Positions 11,050 to 24,300 of a stretch of 64,000 nucleotides of DNA are shown piece by piece. The translations under genes were made by a program, and so were the position numbers. This DNA comes from Dipylidium caninum (Eukaryota; Platyhelminthes; Cestoda; Cyclophyllidea; Dipylidiidae). The stretch lies in contig QEYB01000406.1 of assembly GCA_017562135.1 (NCBI GenBank), positions 372,001 through 436,000 of the forward strand. The letters run 5' to 3'. Position 1 is the stretch's first letter, and each line of letters starts with the position of its first letter. Under the pieces are notes generated by a model. It was not told the origin of the DNA. It did no database searches and saw nothing but the letters and a program-made list of their open reading frames with translations.

Positions 11050-12051
11050 GTTATGCTATTTTATGTGAATTTCACCAGGGAAGAAGTGCTCCAGAAGCAT
11101 GGTGGAACTTATTGAAGGTGTTTGCTGAAGGCACAGTTTCTTAGAGGCCATGTGGAAAATGTTTCGAGAAATGTGAAACAGATGAGTTCGACCTTTCTGT
11201 TAAGCCACGTTTCGGACGGCCATCTTTGATCAACGACGATGTTGATAAGAACGTTTTGGGGCACGGCCCCTCTTCTGACAACATGGGAGATCGCAGAAAT
11301 AATTAATTCAGCTCAGCAGACCATTTCGGACCATATTCGGAGGATATGCTTGGTGTGAAAAAAATTCAGGTTGAGTGCCACATGCATTAATTCAGAAAAA
11401 TTTGAAGGATCCAGTCGTCATACGCACATCTCTGCTCGCTTAGAACGAAACCGAACTCTTCTTGAATCAGATGATAGCTGGGAATGAAATGTAGATTACG
11501 CGCGAAAAGTGTTAAGAAAATGGGCACATTGTGAAGCCGGAGAACCTGGTCTTTCCTCCTCTAAAGCAAATTTGACTCCGAATATGACAGTTTTGCGGGG
11601 TGTATGATGGGGCATTCGAGGGTCAATGCACTGCGAGCTTATAAAACCGAATGAAAAGCTCATTTCGCAGAAGCACTGGCAGCGAGTGGGTAATTTAAGG
11701 ACAATAGCCCAAGAAATGAGGCCTATGATTTTCAAGACGAAGGACATCAGACTGCATTTTGAGAATGCCAGACCAAATCTTGCTTTGGAGACTCGTCAAG
11801 GGATTGCAGAAATAGGCTGGGTAATTCAATCGCATCCACAATATTTCCCGGGCTTAGCACCCACTGACTATCATTTGTTCTTATCCTCACAAAATTTTTG
11901 AAGGACACAGAATTTAAGAAGAAGAAGGTACCAAAAAAGCACTAATTCAGTTTTTCTTACCTAAAGATGAAACCTTTTTCCAAAAGGAGATATACAAATT
12001 GTCCTTAGGCTGGCAAGAAGACATTAATAATAGTGGTAATTACAGCATGTG
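11050..12051 (+). pseudogene. Mariner transposase pseudogene (DD34D family)
   Basis: Family: Tc1/mariner transposase, a nuclear cut-and-paste enzyme of about 345 residues with an N-terminal helix-turn-helix DNA-binding half and a C-terminal DDE/D catalytic half. The N-terminal part is readable from about 11055 (EFHQGRSAPEAW, then FEKCETDEFDLSVKPRFGRP) with a TAG inside. The middle reads in a second frame (TSLLA, stop, then AGNEM at 11477-11491, followed by another stop). The C-terminal part reads in a third frame from about 11533 (EAGEPG, MHCELIKPNEKL, LHFENARPNLA, YFPGLAPTDYHLF). Of the catalytic triad, the first Asp (GDEKW motif) is Asn, the second (HDNARP motif) is Glu, and the third (APTD) is kept; the 34-residue spacing between the last two is intact. 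A final frameshift precedes LSLGWQEDINNSGNY. It is certainly non-functional. Confidence 0.92.
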
Positions 12052-12099
12052 GTAAAATTTATTGTCGATGAGAGAAAATTGTACTTCATTTGTGATTGC

Positions 12100-12121
12100 C
12101 AAAACGAACAGAACTTTCCAG
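12100..12121 (-). repeat. Right terminal inverted repeat of mariner
   Basis: Read on the - strand it begins CTGGAAAGTTCTGTTCGTTTTG, pairing with the left end. It is followed by the TA duplicate at 12122-12123. Confidence 0.9.
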
Positions 12122-12123
12122 TA

Positions 12124-15100
12124 GGTCTGCCACAAATAATGGTCCCTTTTGCCTGACCTCAAGGCACGCACAAGAGAAATGTCATTCCCATTCCCAGTCA
12201 TCTCGTCAACTGCCCTCGTTCGAACCAATTCACTTCCTCCTCGTCTGTGTCTGCGGTTTCCAAATCAGACTTCTGGAGAAGGTATTATAATTCTGAAAGC
12301 TGACTGCCGCTCTAACAGCACATACAGACTTCGTGCACTTTCAAATGTTGGGTTAATGTCAGAAGGAATGAATGGCTCAGTGTTAGCTTCTTTTCATTTT
12401 AAGCACTGTAATTTGGAGGAGATCGCTGTTGGCGGTCCGTCATTCACAAAATGCGACATAATTTATGGTCGAGTTGAACTGAATTTGCCTGACAGATGCG
12501 GACTTTCCCATTTAATGCGATCACCAAATGACCGTGCCCTCTGACCCTAAAGTGGGTCCTTATAGTACAACACGCGCAGATTCGCATGAATTTATCCGCC
12601 CTGATTCGGCACTAGAGGGAATATCGCGGCTAATGGAAGACTTCCATCGTGAGGTCACCACGCTCCCTTCCCTGCCACTCGTCTCCGCGACCAATACACT
12701 TTGCCGGCCCTTTTCCCAGGGGAAATTTCGGGTAGCTTCTACTCAAGACGACATTTTCGCCTGGTTCCGGTAACCCGATCTCTCGGTCACGCAGACACTT
12801 TGCCCTGGCCTATTTAAATACCTTTTAAGTCTGAGATGCGAGACAATATTGCAATGTTAAATAATGAGTCGCCGGATTTTTTCACTTCTTGTACTACCGC
12901 TTTCTGGACGATGTCACTGGCACCGAGACCCGAGTTGGTTCTATGCAAAAAGAGTTGAAGCCTTTACTTTGCAACCGTTTGTGTTCCTATCTGAATTTCG
13001 GAAACTTGCGTGCTAGAGATTGTTAGTTAAGATTGCAAGTTCGGACCTTCTCCAGCGGCGACATCCAACTGCTTGTACTTTGAAATCTAAAGTACTTGAC
13101 CCCACTCTGTTCAAATGCCTGTCCACAACATTTTTCTTTAGCTGGTTCTTTTTTTCAACGACATAGCTGACCGAAAGAGTGCACTTTCGCAAGATAAGTT
13201 TCGAAGGACTACTACCAAAGCCGATGAAGAGTGCGATTTTTAATCTAGCCCACCTTAATCAGTGGAGGATGGTGGAGCAGACGGGAACGCCCCTTTGTTT
13301 GATTGAGACTACAATGACGTAGTTAAGTAATGACATGCGTTCGAACCGTATCTCTTCAGGTCCTTTCTTTTCTACATCTGAGGCTACTTCGGCCGCCTTA
13401 GAAGTGCTCGTCGGAATTTTATTCCACTGGGTAGTTGGTTTGGGCAGCCGAGTACGCCATTTCCTCACCTTTCGTTTACATCTGTAAAATTCTGCCGTCT
13501 GCATTCAAGGAGGTGGTTGTGTGCACTTACCGTCGCCGACCCCCGAAGGAAGAGCGACTATTAATTTCTCTGTAATTGCCTAGAACTGCAGTGCATCAGG
13601 ATGGAAGGGCTAAAAGTCCACGCGACCAAGCTTTATCACTGGAGTAATCAGCTAATGAGGATCTGGGCAATCTGTCTTTCAGCTTGCATATTCTTCTCTT
13701 CTTAGTTAACTACGGCAAAGTTTTTTCAGCGAACCTCTGGTGCAAATAGTCTAGCAATGGATTTGAAAAACTGGGATTAGGTGGTATTTTAGACTTACAT
13801 AGGATGGCGCACTTAACTTCCTTTGGTGTTATAACCAAAGAGACGGTAATAAGGGAAGGGACCTTTTCTACATTTATTACAAGAATCTGCCTCCCCCCCC
13901 CTCTTCTGTGTATCTGGTGGGAGTCCTTCACCGAGGTCCTTTCAACCACAAAGTGAAACGACTCAGTCTTAAAATGCGACCCTCGGGACGAGTGAAACAG
14001 GGAGCACAGGTGATCTCACGGTAAGTAAAACAGAAATAAAAATCCTTGGTGATTGAGACGAATTTCGAGGAGTTGGGTGAGGTGGTTCATGGAACGCAGC
14101 CAAATGAAGGCGATGGGAGAGGATGTTAACACCACTCTCCTTAGAAAGACTAGTTCCTTTTGCGACTGCGACGACAAAAAACCAGTTGCCAATTGGGATT
14201 GTCATTCTCCTTGCCGGGACTACCGCCTCCTCCACCCCTCTCGTGTCACGCATAACCATCACAAATCTTCTTTTTGGCAGAGTCTCTTCTTTACTGAAGC
14301 GTTGTCTCAATTAACTCCTTTTGACGGGGTTGTCAATCTGTCAACGAAAGGTGTTGAAATGCGCATCCCCTTAAGGGACCTTTTTTTCAAATATCTGTTC
14401 TTGACGCCTCCTACTACATGGCCTTTCGCTAAAATAAACTTCTGCATCTTATGCTTAAAACTTCCCTGAACTTTTTCCACAAATGCAATGAGAGAGCTGC
14501 TTTTGCCAATTATGGGGCCTCGGAAGTGTGTTAAGGGGATAGGAAGGTGGTGAAAGCAGACAAAAACGGGGGTATTTTCGTAGGGCAATATCCAGTACCC
14601 AGTTGTCTCTTTGCCTTACCCTTTTCCCGCCTCGATTTACTTGATAGCATTTAAAATTTTCGTCTTCAGCTAAATCCCCTACTACACCACATTTTGTCCG
14701 AATACAGTGGGGTGTTTTGTTCGTTAGGCATCCCGACAGTCTGATACACGCGCAGGGGTGTAACAAGACACAGACGCACTTTCCCCCACAAAACCCAACA
14801 CATTTTGCTTTTGCCGACGAGGTCGGAAAAAACAAGCCACATACTTGTGTCGAACATTAGGGGGGATTAAAAGAGGGGCGAGAGAGACAAGAGGAAGCGG
14901 GAGGAGGCGAGGGAGTTGGCCGGGAATGTCGCTGCCTCAGACACAACACTTTACGGTGAATATTGTAGGCCGATGTTTTGTTCTACCACATCAATGCCGT
15001 GGCTCAGAGCAAGTTTTTCGTGTCTAATCACGCCAACAGATCCTCTGATTGGAACGACTTCACTAATGTGGAGGTGTGATTACATCACTTCAATTCACCA

Positions 15101-18100
15101 TTTCATCCACTCCGATCATTTCTTATGAACCCGGACAAGTGATAGAATGGCCTGCCGGATGCGTCCGACAGTGTGCCCAGCTTGCGCTCCCCCCAAAACG
15201 ACCATATATTTTCGTTGAGAATCGAAATACCAAAAATGAAATATTAATGTAGGCTTTTTGCCTTCCCATGTCTCTACTTAAATTTCATGTAAAAATGAAC
15301 TTTCTGCCACTCCCCGTCCCCCTTTACCTCTCCTCTCATCTTCTCTTCAAAGTGATCATTTTTAAGGGGCACCGGGTTGGGGTGGCGAAAGTGAGCGCAG
15401 AAGAGCAAAATATTTCGTTGAGAGAGGCTACTTATGGCTGTGGGGAGCGTTATCTCCCGACTGCAAGTTATTATCGGTGAGGAGCAGCGTTGGATGGTCC
15501 CTTGGAACCGAAAGACACCGTGATTTGGGGCTACCCATTCTCCTCTTCCCATCCACCCACGAGTGGGACAGCTCGCCAGCTTGCCAGAGTGCTGCAGTAC
15601 GTGTAGAAGGGAAAAGTTGGGTAATACTGCCTGCCTCCTGGTATCTTACATTTCATTCAAGGGATAAAATAAGAATGCGTTAAGTAGAGGCCAGAAATTC
15701 TCCAAAAAGTGTACCAACGGCGCTCTTGATTTGACCATGACTATCAATACCATTCATCATTGTGTGGCCAAACATTCCGCCAAAGAACAATGAAAACAAG
15801 AAAGGGTTGTGCCTTTGAGCTACTTCTGGGTGAAATATTAGCCTCTATGGGGTTGTGCCTCCCTCCGCAACCATTTACTCCCCACTGTACAACGGGCATT
15901 TGTGGTTTCCCTCGGTACCGTCTACGCGGGGGGTTGGCGGTGGCCACCTTCGAGGCATGGTTGCGCCTACGTGAGTCAAGGTCCTTTAATTACCCAGATA
16001 ATTGCTGCACCCTGCGCCCGTCCAACTCAAAATAGCGGCCCTCCCGACGCCAATGAGTCATCCGGCCATGAAACCTGTTCCTTTCCCCACTGACTCATCC
16101 CGACCGACACCTTACACATTCAAACACTTAATCTCCCCTTTTTTCCCATAGACAGTATTTTTGGGTGTGGTGAGGACAGCAACAACGAAGAAAAAATTAA
16201 CTTCACTGTGTAGAACTGAAGTGTTCCCATGCCTGCATCATGTCCACTTGCGTGCTCCCAAGTCGCCCATTTTAATCATTCAGCGGAATGTGAAGTCACA
16301 TGTCTCTCATGACAACTGCGCTTCGCGACTGACTACGTGGACGATAACCATCACCTCCTTCGGCATCACCATCGTTTGACTCTTTTTAGGTTAGTAGTGT
16401 CCTCAGTGGAGGGTAAATGAACATTTTCTCTTCTTTCTTGTGCGTCAATGGCCTAAACTGAGAATACTGGTAACCGGAGTGCAGACAACTTCGAGGATGC
16501 GTTGTCAATTGCTCCCAGAACTCCATTCGCGGACGTGTGGAGTTCAACGACTAGCACCATCGACAACAATGGTAAAGCGATAATTACGACCTGAGCAAAG
16601 TGTCCGACTAACAAACTAAACACAAAATTTCTTTCTTCACTCCTCCATCCTTCTGTTAGGTAATTTCTTATCATAAAATTTAGGTGTGGAGGACGTGACT
16701 GAAACTCACTTCTTTCCTTCGAAGAGAAACAAAGTTTAAGCACCCGATTTTGTGCCTAATTTAAATCTTATCCGTGGAGTAATAACGGTTGCCTTGCCAG
16801 AAGACGTTGCATCAGATCCTCGGACACCTTGGGTGGCCGGACGAGTTGGCCCAGTTCACCGAAAGGCGTTGCATTTTTGGTCAATTTCAAAACTCCTACA
16901 GTGGTTAAACGGCCTGCTCCGATTGTAGACGCCTATCTGGTGCTTCTTCAGGCGTGTTCGGGCCTAAAGACGGACTACCTTCTTCCATAAATTCAGCAAA
17001 CATTGTGTGGTCAGCGCAATTTTCTTTGAGTTGAAACCACGCGTGATTCTTTCACTTCTTGCCGATGAAACAGTCTACTCAACTCGCCAGGGCAAATGCG
17101 AGATAAAATGTGCATGCAGCTATGTTACTTGAAAGACGATAGATTTGTGAACACTCCTTTCACCGATTTACCGAGATTTCCAGCTAATTTGCATTTTTAA
17201 AGTTGCATCCAACAGGTGACAAACTCCTCCGAAGGCGCTGTCTTTCGGCGAATTTCCCGTCTCATGCACATAACTTCATTCGCCTCCTTCTTTTTATCCA
17301 TTTTCTCACTATACAAACATGGAGGAAACTCCCGCCTCCGAACGCGAGTGATCGGTGGGGTTAATCAGATAGCGAGGCGACTGTCTCGTGGATGTGGCCC
17401 TGAGAGGCGGAGGCAGGGGAGCGAGATGGCGACGACTTGATAAGACCGCTCGACTGGCGAGGCTGTAACTCCCACTATGATGCCGATGCTGAAGGGGCAT
17501 TATGAGTCCGCACGCAGAGCACTGTTGCCCATCCACCTTTTCGTCTCAGCGTAGCACTGGTTTAACACTCGCATTCTTCGTGTTACCGCGCGCTGCTGTC
17601 TCTGCACCATTCAAGACCAAAAGAAAGACGTGATTAAAAGTGCCCAAATCCAATCCATAAACTATTAAATGATGCAATTCTATAGTACTTTCTGCCTGGA
17701 ATGTGCGTATGTGCTATTAATTCACGTTGCCTGTTGTAAACAATGTCTCTCCCGGTGTCAACCACCTCTTCAGGCTGAATTTTTAGCAGGAGATTTGGTT
17801 TAGAGTATAGCAAGGTTCCCGGCGGGCTATGAAATGGGAATTTATTTTACAAGTCGTCACTTGTGCTTACAGACTCTTTTGGATGGTCTTAGGCGACAGG
17901 AAGAGGTCACTGCATGGCGTATCTTCTCGCACGACTTCGGATGCCTGCATGACATTCTGAAAGGTGTCTTCTGTTGTCGTCCGAACAGCACATGGCGGAC
18001 GTGTTTACATGAGGCCGTGTTTCAAGGCTTCCTCTTTTTTGCGCTTATTTGAGGAAAATATGGACTTGAAAATTAAAATTGCAGGAAATTATTTTCATCC

Positions 18101-18357
18101 ACATCCACTTAGGGACACTTTATTATTCTGATGTCCCCTGACATACCTTTGACACTACTTTCATTAATATTTTATGCTGTTCATTCATACACTATCATAA
18201 GGCGATGAGTGGTAGGACGCGAGCAACACTGAGGTTCCAGACGTTCCTCCTGCTTCCACATATCTCATGGCATTTCGGTAGTCTCATAGGCGCGGAATGG
18301 TCAGTTTCCGGTACCACCTCGTCACCCCCCACCCCTACGCCTCCCTTAGGGTCCGAC
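12124..18357. other. Non-coding stretch, nothing recognised
   Basis: Short overlapping chance ORFs only. A C-rich run lies at about 13893-13902. No gene, RNA or mobile element is supported. Confidence 0.5.
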
Positions 18358-18382
18358 TGTCGGCGGGCACCCGTTTCCGACA
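18358..18382. repeat. Nested inverted repeat (hairpin)
   Basis: TGTCGG pairs with CCGACA, and inside it CGGG pairs with CCCG across a two-base turn, with a TTT bulge. GGTACC sites lie at about 18310 and 18385 on either side. The stem is short and may be chance. Confidence 0.5.
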
Positions 18383-21300
18383 TCGGTACCAGAGATGACA
18401 TGCGCTCGTCACACTATTCAACTCTGGTTACGCCAAATTGCGTTCAGATAGATTGAATTCTTGCCTCTCCTTCATGAAATAACACTTTTCATTCGTAATC
18501 TACACTTTTTTTCGGTTAAACTAGTGGTCTGGATAAGAGAGACCGACAACAGAGTCAGCTGCAGGTGACCGAAGTGCGAAGTTATGCTCACGAGCAGTAA
18601 ATAAAAATTTATTCCCTCCTGCACGACAATGCTATTCTCTCGACCATTGGCTTTGGAGACAATGCTTCTCTCGGACTCGCTCTCGCCCTCTCTCTCCTTT
18701 TCTCCGCCTCGGCCTCCTCATTCACCAGATTTTATGCTAATTAGGTGAGCCTCGACGATGATCGAAACGTTCAATTATTAACAAGGTAGGCGAAGAAGCC
18801 TCAACGACCACCTTGATTCGTAGAAGAGTTAGTTTTTTTGGTCTTATTTGCCGAATAAATAGCTGATGTAGACGGACAATGTAATACAATTGTCTCTTTC
18901 TTTATGATGGCTGTCATAACGATGACGCTGATGATGCCAGGAGAGAGAAATCCTTCAGGAGTTTTCCGTATAAAACGGAGACTTTCTATGTCAAAAAAAA
19001 ATTGCCTACCAAGTTCAAAGCTCTCCTAAAATTAACGACAATTGAATGGGTGGGACCGCTTTTGTGCACTCCGATGCAATTAAATTTTATTTCTGTCTCT
19101 GAGATTGAATCACATGCACTAAAACAATGGTTTGGAGTACCAGAGGCTGTTAAAGACCCAAATGCGGCTCCTATTTTCATTAAATAATCCAAATACCCAC
19201 CAAACTCATTCAAATGCATGTGTATATGGGGGTGGGTGGGTGTGTGTGTGTGGATGAGGAGCATCCCCTCGAATTTACCGTTTTGGCTGCGGGGTAGCTA
19301 CGAAGGCGAGGCATTTGTCATGCAACCCGGCGAGGCGAGGTAGGCAGGAGGCGGGACGGAGGGAGGCAGATATTCCCAGATGCAGTGCAGTTCCACAGGA
19401 GTCAACTTATAAATCACCGACTTATGTGGATCGCAGCCACATTTTAAGGGTACGACACCCAGAGACAGGCACCTTATTTTCGTCCCGATTAAAAATCGGT
19501 CCCAACCCCCATTCACCTGCCTTCCTTCCTGAGAAGGCTGTTCATCAGAATCATATACGTAAGCAAAAGAGGCATCTTAGAGGAGATTATTTGCAGACTG
19601 CAGATGTCCAAGCTTCTTCCCGCAATACCTACTCGCTCGTTAATTTGACCTGTCCTCATAGGCAATCAGTCATTCTCACGGCCATCACCACCAGCGTGAT
19701 AATGTGACTTTTCGTTAGGGGATTTCACTGCGACTCACCTGCTGGACTGGGCTTGCGTGCACACCAATCATCCGTGTGAAAGTTGGTTGAGTAAATCAAC
19801 CGGCAAATCAACCTTCTCCCCACTCTTTACATTCACTTCTCCACTGTCTACACAAAATGGCATTTCCGAGTAGGGGACCGCAGTATCCCCCTATGATACA
19901 TGATTTTCTCCTATCGACAGATACTTTGGTTATAGTTCACCTGATCTACTGTCTGCTTTCCTTAGCCCCAACTCTTACATTTCTTCTTGCCTTACTCCAA
20001 ACGTTCCCATGTTTGGCCCACACTTCCCCATAATTTTATGGTTTTGGCATTTCATGGAGAAATTTATGTATGGTTGTAGAAGTAACATTCCAGCCACAAT
20101 TTTTACGCACCGCCCTGACAGCTCTTCTCTGCATTGCCACTTCTATTGGTGTGTCTCAGGCCACGCAGTTGTTCGGAAGCACCTCGTAGAGCGTCTAACT
20201 TCATATTAATTTGGGGAAAATCGTGGCAACTTGATGCCTTTACCTCGCGGTATGATTGTCACGTTTGATGTCTACCCCTCGAGTCCTCGTGGAAGTGAGA
20301 GATACTTCTTTGTGCCTACAAGCCTTTGTTGTCACTGAAGTGAAAAGTCGTCCTTTCATAAAATATCGCATTGCATTCCTTCCACGTAAGACAAACGCAT
20401 TTTGCCGTAATAAGAGGAGACTCTGTGTTGCCACACAGAAGGGCTGAAAGCCTAGCGACGCGATCAAAGGTCCCGCTTTTACACCAAACCCCGATTATCA
20501 GACATCGCCGAGCCTCTCCCCATTAAAGCGAGTCAAAACCTTTTAAAATTCCCCGTTACATAGGCTCATCGTACCGGTATAACACAACTAACATCGGCGC
20601 TTTTAATTCACACCTCCCCAATTCCTCGGAATATGTAACTGCCTGTGCCGGTCGCTTCTTCTGTCACACAACAAGATTTGTGGACAAAGCGTTCTTTTCT
20701 CTCCCTCGTGCCCTCCCTTCTCCTCTTCCTGATAAGCGTGTTAGCCCGAGGGACCACCAACGCGTTGCCGCTCGTCCCAGTATTAAGGGAGCCGGAGACA
20801 AAAGGTGCTTCTGCGTATGTCAGATATCTAATGCACGAGAGTTTGCGTGTCGATTGCGAATATTTCCTGCTGCGATATGGAAATGATAAGTGCTAAATTA
20901 TTCCGGTCATAATCTGCCGGTTTCGTGGTTCTGCATGGCGAGAAATTTTTGCCGTGGAATTGCGCGTATAGCCACGGTCGCTCGCGCTAGTGCTCCACCT
21001 CCTCCCACTTCAACGTGTCTCGTCCCCCCAGCCTGAGGGTTGTGCCTGTAGACCCATCGGTTGATTAACGTCCTTGCGACGTTGGTCAGTAATGATGGTA
21101 AATACATTTTATGGTTGTTGAATCGCCAAATTAAATCGTTGGCTACAGTGCATGAAATGTGTTTAATCGCATGCTTTAGTGCCCGGGCTCCGTCCCCATC
21201 TTGATTGCGGTGGAACCTCTATGCCCACTTGCTGCTCCCGCAGCTCTTCCCCCCGTCCACCACTTCTTTCTTTCATGCATCATGAGGGATGAGCTGGGCT

Positions 21301-24300
21301 GCTGTAAAAGCCTTAATTTTGTCCGCGTTCTAGGAAGAGGAGGAAGATTTGGAGTTAAATGTGAAATTCCGGAACGCATCCCTGTGTGCAATTAGGGTGA
21401 AAGTCTTCAAGTCCACAAGGCGATCGCTACACAACCGCCGCTTTCGCATAAATCACATCGCCTTATTGGACTTAGTTGAATTCCTGCGGTCTGGCAAGTT
21501 GTGCCGCTTCTCAATCAGGTTAAAAGGGGCTTTCTTAGGACTAGTCGGACTGTATTAAAGAACAAATTGGGAAGGTGAGATTGTGGCAATGTGACATTAG
21601 AGGTGAAAACCATCGAAAGATCGTGCCTGCTCCTCGACTTTTCTTGGTAAAACACTATCGGTTATAGGCAGGACTGGAGCGGAAAAACCTGCTTCAAGGA
21701 GTGAAAGCGACCTCAAACTGGAAAATGGAGAAACGGACCTCACCTACACTTTCCTGTATAGTGTATGTTTAAGCCCTTTGGCGTCAGAATTAAGGTGAAA
21801 ATAGCCCAAAATTTTACGAATTCGAATAATCTACCTTGCCTATTTGTTTTTACATTTCTCCCTTCACTGACCTCCGCGACACTCGATGAGCGTTGACTGG
21901 TAAACAAAATTAATTCAGAGAAAACTATGCTTTTTCTGCTCTTTCTCCCCTAACTTTAAACTACTCACCTCCCATGGGTCCTCGCATGCATTCACATTTG
22001 ATTAGGCGGGTGTCTGTGTTCCCTGAGAAGAGTGAATGTGATTTGATAAACAATTTTGAAGCTCTCCACCTAGTCAGGCGGGATGCCAGCTCTTCGGTGC
22101 CTGTTTGCGTACCTTATCACCTCTCACATGAGCTTCATTTCCGCTGAAAAGTCACCAGTGGGGAGCGAAAGAGGCTCTTCCCGCGCTTCCGCTTCAGCCT
22201 ACCACTGTCTGCATGTTCTGGCGGAGAAAACTTACTGAGGGTGCTTCTACCACAAGGCTGACAATTATACCGGCAGGAATGCGTTGAACTTGTTTCTCCT
22301 CTGTCAGCCGTCTCTAGGCCACTTCATCGTAACTCATCAGGAGGCCTCAGAGGCAGCTGGTTACTCCACGGTTATCTGTGGTCATCACGTCTGGGATACA
22401 CAGGCGATAGACGCGTTCGACGTTATCCCTTCAGGGGCACGAGAGACTTTCTAATATCGATACCCCCGAGCGACTAGACAGACATTTCATGTTGAGCAAT
22501 CTTTTTCACTCCCTTAATTGCCTGATCTTAGTTTTTCACAAGTTTGTACTCCGAGACAGATTACTGCCCCTGCTCTCCACCGTGGCGCCGAATAACTTAT
22601 CGCTTGTTCATGTTACATTGATATATGCGTTCCGCCACTTGTTTATTTAGCTTTTCGTTATAAATGTTTACACTTCATTCGTAACTTTTTGCTATTCGAA
22701 CGCTCGCATCGAGTGCACGAAGGGTGGAGGAGCTGGGGTGGATGGGTTTCGAGGACGGGGGAACGGGGACTGTGGTGTAGGTGGACGTGGACGTAAAGGA
22801 GAAGGAGGAGGCGGGGGCGGGGGCGAGAGCAGTGGGGCTTCTGACTCACTCCTTGTTGCGGCTTATATTGTGTGTTTATCCGGGATTTGTAATATTAAGC
22901 GCTTTCTCGAACACTTAAACTCATTGAAGTCCGATTTTATCGCCTTTCCGTGTGAGACTGTCACAATGTTCCTTTTATTAGGCGAAAACCAATTTCGGTT
23001 TTCACTTTTGATCGTCGGAGGAAAACACTTAAATGATGTCTCACGCAGCAGTTATTATTACCCTAAGGTACCTTGAAGACCGCCTCCGATCTCGGCAACC
23101 TAAACGCGACAGTATCTACTGCCTGCATTTCGTGATGCGGTCGACTGCGCTGACTTGATGTCGCCCGTAGGTAGGGTTCTGTCAAAGTCATTTGTTTATA
23201 TGCATTACGAGGTATGAACGTTCATCAGTCTATCGGTGTTTTGTAGGCTTTTGTATTCCGTAGCATCCCATCGCTTGGTCGGAGACCTAATAGCATCATC
23301 GTCCATACCCGACGGCGCTCCGCCTCTCCATACTGATGTGAAATCGTCCATGATTGGATATTCCAGTCCCACTAAAGTGACTTTTGGACTAACCACGAAA
23401 GGAAACTGAATTCTTCATCGCGGTTGATCGGAACTCTCTTGTCGCTTCTTCTCATAATTACCATCCCGACGCGACGCGTGAAGTAGCCAAAAATTAATCA
23501 TAAGCTATTCAGGCGTCAGAAGTGCCGAAGAAAACGAGCAAATGCCCTCCCAGTTGGCCCTTCAAGCAGTAGGTAACCGAGTCCCAACCGGGCATTGCAA
23601 TCTTACTTGAAGGATAATAGGATGTTTGACTGTTTCATTGTGTTATCCACACTTCTCTATCGCCGATTATCCCTGAGACGCCCACTATCACCACAGCCTG
23701 TCCTCTCCCCCACCCAAAAAATGGTTTTTGGGCGGTTAACCGAAGACGGGATTGTCCACAGCCCATCCAGGATGTTATCGCCTCTATAATCACGCATAAA
23801 TCATTCCCGTGAACGTTTGACTCAGCGAGGCCGGTTCCGCACCGACGACGGCGTCCTCGCAACTCACCTTCCCACTTCTCGCCGTGTCAGCGTCCGCATC
23901 CGCGCCCCACCCACCAGCACGCATGCGTAGTGCGGGAGTCGGCCTGCCGGAGGATCACCTTTCCTGGTATTATCCCCTGCCAATCGGGAAAGGTCATTTT
24001 CGCAAATCCCTGTTCTTCCATCATTAGTCTTTACACGTCGACTTCGTGAAGCATAAAACACATGCGTCGGTTTTTCTATTTGTGCTGTCGCATGATACCT
24101 CATTTCTGTTTACCTTAATGGCATTGAAATGGCGCCGGACACGTATATATTTCAGTACAGCTTGATGTACATTTGTCTGTGTATGTGTGTGGTAGGGCAG
24201 AGGTGACAACGACTTTGATTGACGCGGAAGACCAGTACCGCACCAAATGAGGCGGAGCAGAGGACATCAAAAGCCTTGCCCTCTGCATGTCACTGTTCCA

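Larger units (their letters stand above)
10887..12121 (+). mobile_element. Full-length inactive mariner (Tc1/mariner) transposon, 1235 bp
   Basis: The ends are inverted repeats: CTGGAAAGTTCTGT at 10887-10900 is matched by ACAGAACTTTCCAG at 12108-12121, and weaker similarity continues for about 10 bases further inside. Both ends are bordered by TA (10885-10886 and 12122-12123), the target duplication of this superfamily. The length of 1235 bp is typical of mariner. The inside is a decayed DD34D transposase in + orientation. Because ends and target duplication are intact while the coding part carries several stops and frameshifts, this is an old single insertion that has decayed by point change and small indels, not by truncation. 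The ends could in principle still be recognised by a transposase made elsewhere in the genome. Confidence 0.93.

Noticed and set aside
17131..17155. miR-71-like TGAAAGACGAT
   Set aside because: Only the first 11 bases agree with the flatworm miR-71 family and the surrounding sequence cannot form a precursor hairpin.
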